This document shows positions 50,483 through 53,899 of a stretch of 53,899 bases of DNA, one piece after another. This DNA comes from Chloroflexota bacterium. GTDB taxonomy: Bacteria; Chloroflexota; Anaerolineae; Anaerolineales; VGOW01. Made by a program: the position numbers and the translations under genes. The stretch covers positions 1-53,899 of the forward strand of contig JACPWC010000060.1 of the NCBI GenBank assembly GCA_016197225.1, read 5' to 3'. A model generated the notes under the pieces. The model ran no database searches, had not been told where the DNA came from, and was given only the letters and a program-made list of their open reading frames with translations. Every line of letters starts with the position of its first letter. Position 1 is the first letter of the stretch.

Positions 50483-50740
50483 ATGCCCGTTTACACGTAT
50501 AGATGCCAGAGTTGCGGCGCTAAATTGACACAAAAGGAAGCCTTTTTAGACAGACCGCCAAAGCGTTGTCCGGAATGCCATACAGGCATTCTGCGGCGTG
50601 TTCCCCAACTGCCGGTCATTGTCTTCAAAGGTTCCGGCTGGTATTCCACCGATCATCGCTCTCCCTCTGGCCAGACCCGCACGCTTAGCCAGAAGAATGA
50701 TAAGGCCGAGCATCCTGCCGGCGAAAAGAATGGGAGCTGA
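50483..50740 (+). CDS. FmdB-family zinc-ribbon protein
   Basis: This 85-residue protein has the FmdB N-terminal ribbon: MPVYTYRCQSCGAKLT and RCPECHTG, four Cys in two CxxC pairs that hold zinc, followed by VIFKGSGWYSTDHR and a polar tail. Such proteins are proposed regulators but their target is not known. It is divergent from the BTAD gene. Confidence 0.85.
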   Translation: MPVYTYRCQSCGAKLTQKEAFLDRPPKRCPECHTGILRRVPQLPVIVFKGSGWYSTDHRSPSGQTRTLSQKNDKAEHPAGEKNGS

Positions 50741-50758
50741 CAGCTGGAGGGCCCCTCA

Positions 50759-51133
50759 ATGCCTGGAATAGTTCTGACACTCCCCATCGTAGCCGGTAAA
50801 GTGGAAGCCTGGCGGCGGTTTTGCCAGGAGATGTCCAGCTCACGACTACAGATGTACGAAGCCTCTCGCCGGCGGCTGGGCATCACGCGCGAACGATTGG
50901 CGTTGGTGGAAACCGCTTTTAGGTCGGCGACCGTGACCACCCTCGAAGCCCAGGATGTGGGTCAAGCGCTGGGCCAAATCATCACCTCTGCGCTTCCGTT
51001 TGACTGCTGGTATCGGGAGCAGGTGCAGGAGTTACATGGCGTCAACCTGGCCGGATATGAGCATTTCGCTCAGCCAGTATCGCCGCCACAAAATCAAGAG
51101 TTGCTTTTTGAGTGGACGCACTCGTATGCCTGA
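50759..51133 (+). CDS. Unrecognised small protein
   Basis: This 124-residue soluble protein looks alpha/beta, with a start IVLTLPIVAGKVEAWRRFCQEM like that of ferredoxin-like ABM folds. It then reads YEASRRRLGITRERLALVETA, where a short strand and helices alternate. No active-site motif is visible. It has a TGGAGGG Shine-Dalgarno and follows FmdB by 18 bases, so it is probably expressed. Confidence 0.55.
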   Translation: MPGIVLTLPIVAGKVEAWRRFCQEMSSSRLQMYEASRRRLGITRERLALVETAFRSATVTTLEAQDVGQALGQIITSALPFDCWYREQVQELHGVNLAGYEHFAQPVSPPQNQELLFEWTHSYA

Positions 51134-51214
51134 AATATGTCGTACATAAACCGAGCGAGCGGTTTGTAACGTTGTCTCTCGGTCAACCTGGTCTCCGGAC
51201 CGAAAGGAAATGAA

Positions 51215-51410
51215 ATGGCAGCCGCAGTAATGCATCAAGGTGAAAGCGTACAAGATCCGCCATTCGTGCAGAGGTTATTGAGCGACCCACATGTCGGGCG
51301 GTTATGGCTGTAACCCTGCTTCTGGCTGGGCTGGCAGTGGCTCATTGCCGCCCAGCACCAACAACTCCATGCCAGCCGTCTTGTTCGGCGGCCTCAAGAA
51401 TTGGAGCAAC
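51215..51410 (+). pseudogene. Possible DoxX-family remnant
   Basis: A 32-residue frame with a GAAAGG Shine-Dalgarno reads MAAAVMHQGESVQDPPFVQR and ends LWL at a TAA (51311-51313). Reading on in the same frame gives CFWLGWQWLIAAQH, and DoxX proteins begin with a similar 'LWL...LGWQWL' helix. The frame then degrades. It may be a broken DoxX gene or a chance frame. Confidence 0.4.
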
Positions 51411-51413
51411 AAA

Positions 51414-51656
51414 ATGACTGGATCAGCAAGCCTCACCCCCCTGCTATTCGTGATGGTGATTGTATTAATCCTGGTATGGCAGACCCTGGGCAACATCAGA
51501 CCCGAATATTATTTTCTCCACTGGATCGGCACGCCCTGGCGCATCCCGCCTGTTATCATGGAGCCAGTAGCAGTTGCCAGCCCTCGGGCTTTGATGGTTT
51601 GGGCTGATGAGGATAGCGCGGGAGAAAAGGCCACCCAGGGCTGGCCGCTAAAGTAA
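51414..51656 (+). CDS. Small single-helix membrane protein
   Basis: This 80-residue product has one membrane helix (LTPLLFVMVIVLILVWQTL) and a polar tail with MEPVAVASPRALMVW. The ATG at 51414 has a GGAGCAAC Shine-Dalgarno at 7 bases. No family is recognised. It lies on the degenerate DoxX-like stretch in a different frame. Confidence 0.4.
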   Translation: MTGSASLTPLLFVMVIVLILVWQTLGNIRPEYYFLHWIGTPWRIPPVIMEPVAVASPRALMVWADEDSAGEKATQGWPLK

Positions 51657-51667
51657 GGGAGGCTTAC

Positions 51668-51925
51668 TTGGATTACAAGCGACAAATTTCAGCTACAGAA
51701 GCCTATACGGTTGGAGTGCGTCTTGGACTCAACTGGGCGCAAGTTGACCTAGAGCAGTTTCGGCATGGGCTAGAGGTAGAACTCGACCGTTCCGGGCGCA
51801 GGCGGGCAACCCCTGTCACCTACGCCAGTCTGGTGCTCATGGGCAAGATTGCCTGGACTCACTTGAAAGAGACTCGGGACTACTACAGCCAGTTGGGCTG
51901 GTTTGCGGCTCGGGCCGAAAGCTGA
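51668..51925 (+). CDS. DUF5661-like protein
   Basis: This 85-residue protein matches the layout of DUF5661: a helix with GLNWAQVDLEQFRHGLEVELDRSG, then VTYASLVLMGKIAWTHLKETRDYYSQL. The usual VT..D motif of that family is replaced, so it is a divergent member. The start is TTG at 51668, supported by GGGAGGCTTAC in front. Function unknown. Confidence 0.6.
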   Translation: MDYKRQISATEAYTVGVRLGLNWAQVDLEQFRHGLEVELDRSGRRRATPVTYASLVLMGKIAWTHLKETRDYYSQLGWFAARAES

Positions 51926-51930
51926 GATTA

Positions 51931-51956
51931 GGGGAGACTTCAGCGTGAAGTCCCCC
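51931..51956. terminator. Hairpin after the DUF5661-like gene
   Basis: GGGGAGACTTCA and TGAAGTCCCCC form a stem around GCG just behind the TGA stop. The trailing bases CGGCC give no U-tract, so termination is only possible. Confidence 0.4.
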
Positions 51957-52063
51957 CGGCCTGAGATTGATAGTTGTGTTAAAACAGCCCCGGAACATTC
52001 CATCGGGCTGGCGATATTCTAGTCGGTCGGCCCTGAGAGGCCGCACCGGAGGAGATCTAAATC

Positions 52064-52360
52064 ATGGAAATCAAGTTGTATGTTGGCAATTTATCTTATG
52101 AGACGAGCGAAGAGGATTTGCGCGCTTTGTTTACTCAAGCAGGCGCCGTCGCCTCGGTGGCCCTGATCAAAGACCGAGACACCGGCCGGTCGAAAGGGTT
52201 CGCGTTTGTCGAAATGGCCACTCAGGCTGAAGCCGAGAAAGCTATCAGTATGTATAGCGGCCACAAAATGAACGATCGCGACCTTACGGTAAACCTCGCC
52301 CGCCCGCGCGAGACGCGCGGCAGCTTTGGTAGTTCATCTGGTTCGAAATACAAAGGCTAG
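52064..52360 (+). CDS. RRM-type RNA-binding protein
   Basis: This 98-residue protein is a single RRM: RNP2 is KLYVGNLSY and RNP1 is KGFAFVEM, followed by a Gly/Ser-rich tail. Bacterial members are common in cyanobacteria and Chloroflexota and are often cold-induced RNA chaperones. The Shine-Dalgarno GGAGGAG is strong, and a 138-base leader lies upstream, which could respond to temperature; no known motif was recognised in it. Confidence 0.88.
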   Translation: MEIKLYVGNLSYETSEEDLRALFTQAGAVASVALIKDRDTGRSKGFAFVEMATQAEAEKAISMYSGHKMNDRDLTVNLARPRETRGSFGSSSGSKYKG

Positions 52361-52391
52361 AGTGGCAACCACGGGTGGTCAAGGGGACTCC

Positions 52392-52907
52392 ATGAAATTC
52401 AAAGTTGGCGACGAGGTCATGCATACCAGCCACGGCAGCGGCCAGATTGTGGCGATTGAAGAAAAGCAGCTGTCTGGCCGCGAGTCCCGGCTATTCTATG
52501 CTGTGTCAATTAATAAGAGTACGATCTGGGTGCCGGCCGATTCGGACAGCGACGCCAGTCTCCGCCAGTTGGCTTCCAACAGCGATCTGACTCACTGCCG
52601 GGTGTTGCTCAAAAGCCGCCCCGCCCAATTGAATACCGATCGACAGCAACGGGGTCGCGACCGAACCGAGAGTCTTCGAGCAGGCTCTTTTGAAATCAGA
52701 TGCGAGGCCGTTCGCGACCTCACCGCCCATGGTTGGCTCAAACCCTTGAGCGAGTCGGATGCCGCGGCGCTTCGCAAAATTCAAGAAGTGGTTTGCCAGG
52801 AGTGGGCCTTCGCCGAAGGTGTGCCGCCGTCGGAGGCCTCTCGGGAAATTGCGGCCTTGCTGCAGGAGGGCTGCCAGAGGTACAAGGCCGACGCCGCTCT
52901 CTCGTAG
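52392..52907 (+). CDS. CarD/CdnL-family transcription factor
   Basis: This 171-residue protein starts with the CarD/TRCF Tudor-like domain (FKVGDEVMHTSHGSGQIVAIEEKQLSG and FYAVSINKSTIWVPAD) and continues with a helical DNA-binding part. CarD proteins bind the RNA polymerase beta subunit and stabilise open promoters. The start at 52392 begins the domain exactly. It lies 31 bases after the RRM gene. Confidence 0.82.
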   Translation: MKFKVGDEVMHTSHGSGQIVAIEEKQLSGRESRLFYAVSINKSTIWVPADSDSDASLRQLASNSDLTHCRVLLKSRPAQLNTDRQQRGRDRTESLRAGSFEIRCEAVRDLTAHGWLKPLSESDAAALRKIQEVVCQEWAFAEGVPPSEASREIAALLQEGCQRYKADAALS

Positions 52908-52931
52908 TCAAAAGACTCTATCGGAAAGAGC

Positions 52932-52977
52932 GGCCTTCGACAGGCTCAGGCCGCGCGCTGACGCGAAGCGGTCGAAG
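52932..52977. repeat. Palindromic repeat with CTTCGAC / GTCGAAG ends
   Basis: CTTCGACAGGCTCAGGC... at the left faces a right end GGTCGAAG. Similar 'CTTCGACAGGCTCAG' sequences are frequent in many bacterial genomes, as I recall. It lies in the gap between CarD and groEL. Confidence 0.55.
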
Positions 52978-53035
52978 CGCCCACCGGCTTAGTTTGAATA
53001 GAGACCAATGCTTGGCTGATAGCCGTCGTAATGAA

Positions 53036-53066
53036 AACGTCCCTTCGCAGTTTGCGAAGGGACGTT
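53036..53066. terminator. Bidirectional terminator between CarD and groEL
   Basis: AACGTCCCTTCGCA and TGCGAAGGGACGTT form a perfect 14-bp stem around GTT. It lies 26 bases from the groEL stop, and short T-runs are on both sides, so it may end both convergent transcripts. Confidence 0.75.
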
Positions 53067-53092
53067 GTATTTAGCTCAGCAACCTTGCCGAT

Positions 53093-53899
53093 TTAGTAAT
53101 CCGGCATGGGTGGCGGAGCGGATTGTCCGTTCTCTGGCATGTCAGTGATGAGCACGTCCGTCGTCAGGATCATGGCCGCGATGCTGGCCGCATTCTCCAG
53201 CGCGCCACGGACAACCTTCACCGGGTCAATGACGCCGGCTTTGATCATGTCGCCGTATTCACCCGTGATCACGTTGTAGCCGACGTTCTTATTCTTGTCC
53301 TCTTTGGCCTTGCGGCGGATGTTGGCAATGATCACCGAACCATCTTGCCCGGCGTTGTTAGCCAGCTTGCGCAGAGGCGCTTCGAGGGCGCGGCGGACGA
53401 TGGTGATACCGGCCTGCTCATCATCGTCTTCCAGCTTAATCCTGGATAGAGCTTCGGCGGCGTTGATGAGCGAGACTTCACCGCCGGCCACGATACCTTC
53501 CTCCACAGCGGCGCGGGCAGCCGAGAGTGCGTCTTCCACACGGTGCTTCTTTTCCTTCAGTTCCACTTCAGTGGCCGCGCCCACACGAATGATGGCGACC
53601 CCGCCGGAGAGCTTGGCCAGACGTTCCTGCAATTTCTCTTTGTCGTAATCCGACGTGCTCTTGTCAATCTCAACCTTGATCTCTTCAATGCGGCCTTTGA
53701 TGGCTTTGGCATTGCCGGCGCCATCAACGATGGTGGTATCCTCTTTGGTGGCCACCACCTTCTTGGCCCGGCCCAGGTCGGCGATAGCCGTGCTTTCGAG
53801 TTTCTTGCCGAGTTCGTCAGTGATGACGGTGCCGCCGGTGAGCACGGCAATATCCTGCAACATAGCTTTGCGGCGGTCGCCGAAGCCGGGGGCCTTGAT
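53093..53899 (-). CDS. groEL: Chaperonin GroEL, C-terminal part (cut by the window edge)
   Basis: The frame is open to the last base of the window, so only the last ~268 residues are present. They include [18 protein letters not shown], the intermediate domain with [22 protein letters not shown] and the C-terminal equatorial part with [23 protein letters not shown]. The tail ends [14 protein letters not shown], without the usual Gly-Met repeats. GroEL folds proteins in an ATP-driven cage. The 5' end and any groES gene lie outside. Confidence 0.93.
   Translation of the reverse strand: MKAPGFGDRRKAMLQDIAVLTGGTVITDELGKKLESTAIADLGRAKKVVATKEDTTIVDGAGNAKAIKGRIEEIKVEIDKSTSDYDKEKLQERLAKLSGGVAIIRVGAATEVELKEKKHRVEDALSAARAAVEEGIVAGGEVSLINAAEALSRIKLEDDDEQAGITIVRRALEAPLRKLANNAGQDGSVIIANIRRKAKEDKNKNVGYNVITGEYGDMIKAGVIDPVKVVRGALENAASIAAMILTTDVLITDMPENGQSAPPPMPDY

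Noticed and set aside
1-53899. tRNA, rRNA, riboswitch or phage integration site
   Set aside because: None could be recognised by eye on either strand; a covariance-model search would be needed to exclude small RNAs.

Overview
The window looks like a chromosomal segment of a GC-rich member of the Chloroflexota (Anaerolineae-like or a relative). This is inferred from gene style, not from a marker tree: a STAND-NTPase/WD40 protein, SbsA-Ig plus PD40 propeller proteins, a BTAD-ATPase regulator, a GroEL tail without Gly-Met repeats, a primary sigma factor preceded by DUF177, and many short palindromic repeats between and inside genes. No rRNA, tRNA, CRISPR array, phage module or transposase gene was recognised.

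Layout. 0.2-5.2 kb (minus): a two-gene STAND module, a helical partner with a Gly/Val/Thr-rich head and a 12-repeat WD40 STAND NTPase. 5.3-22.8 kb (mostly plus): a metal-homeostasis region. It holds two SbsA-Ig/PD40 propeller proteins, a redoxin, a YraQ permease with its TIGR03943 partner, a Zur/Fur-type repressor, ZnuA, ZnuC, phosphoserine phosphatase, a SerA-like dehydrogenase and ZnuB. A divergent SmtB-type sensor plus CDF zinc exporter follows, then a copper module (small Cys/His protein, YtkA-like protein, a CopC-CopD-cytochrome c fusion) and a PD40 lipoprotein. Zinc import, zinc export and copper handling therefore sit side by side, with a recognisable operator for each of the two zinc regulators.

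22.9-29.4 kb: two small DUF genes, a repeat-rich gap, and the most unusual gene of the window, a 1026-residue Clp/ClpB-type double AAA+ ATPase fused to a class-I release-factor-like domain that has lost both the stop-codon reading motif and the catalytic GGQ. It meets a PQQ-type sugar dehydrogenase lipoprotein tail to tail with no gap, followed by a GNAT acetyltransferase. 29.6-33.5 kb: housekeeping genes (sigA, DUF177, rdgB, trxB, a small HTH gene). 33.5-36.7 kb: two sensor histidine kinases separated by a terminator. 36.9-50.4 kb: DUF3105, two tandem dihydrouridine synthases with a gene-conversion tract, a THUMP methyltransferase, an Atg22-like transporter, a membrane dipeptidase, a CBS protein, an FprA-type ferredoxin reductase, glycerate 2-kinase, a phosphoesterase and a BTAD regulator. 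50.5-53.9 kb: small genes with good Shine-Dalgarno sites (FmdB, DUF5661-like, RRM, CarD) and the 3' part of groEL, cut by the window edge.

A second theme is repeat colonisation. Two roughly 130-bp elements with ISL3-like ends and 8-bp target duplications are visible. One sits inside the signal-peptide codons of znuA and keeps the frame; the other abuts the start codon of the AAA+/release-factor gene. Other palindromic elements sit in frame inside the STAND gene, the permease and the methyltransferase. All functional assignments are by motif and family recognition from reading alone; no database search was possible.
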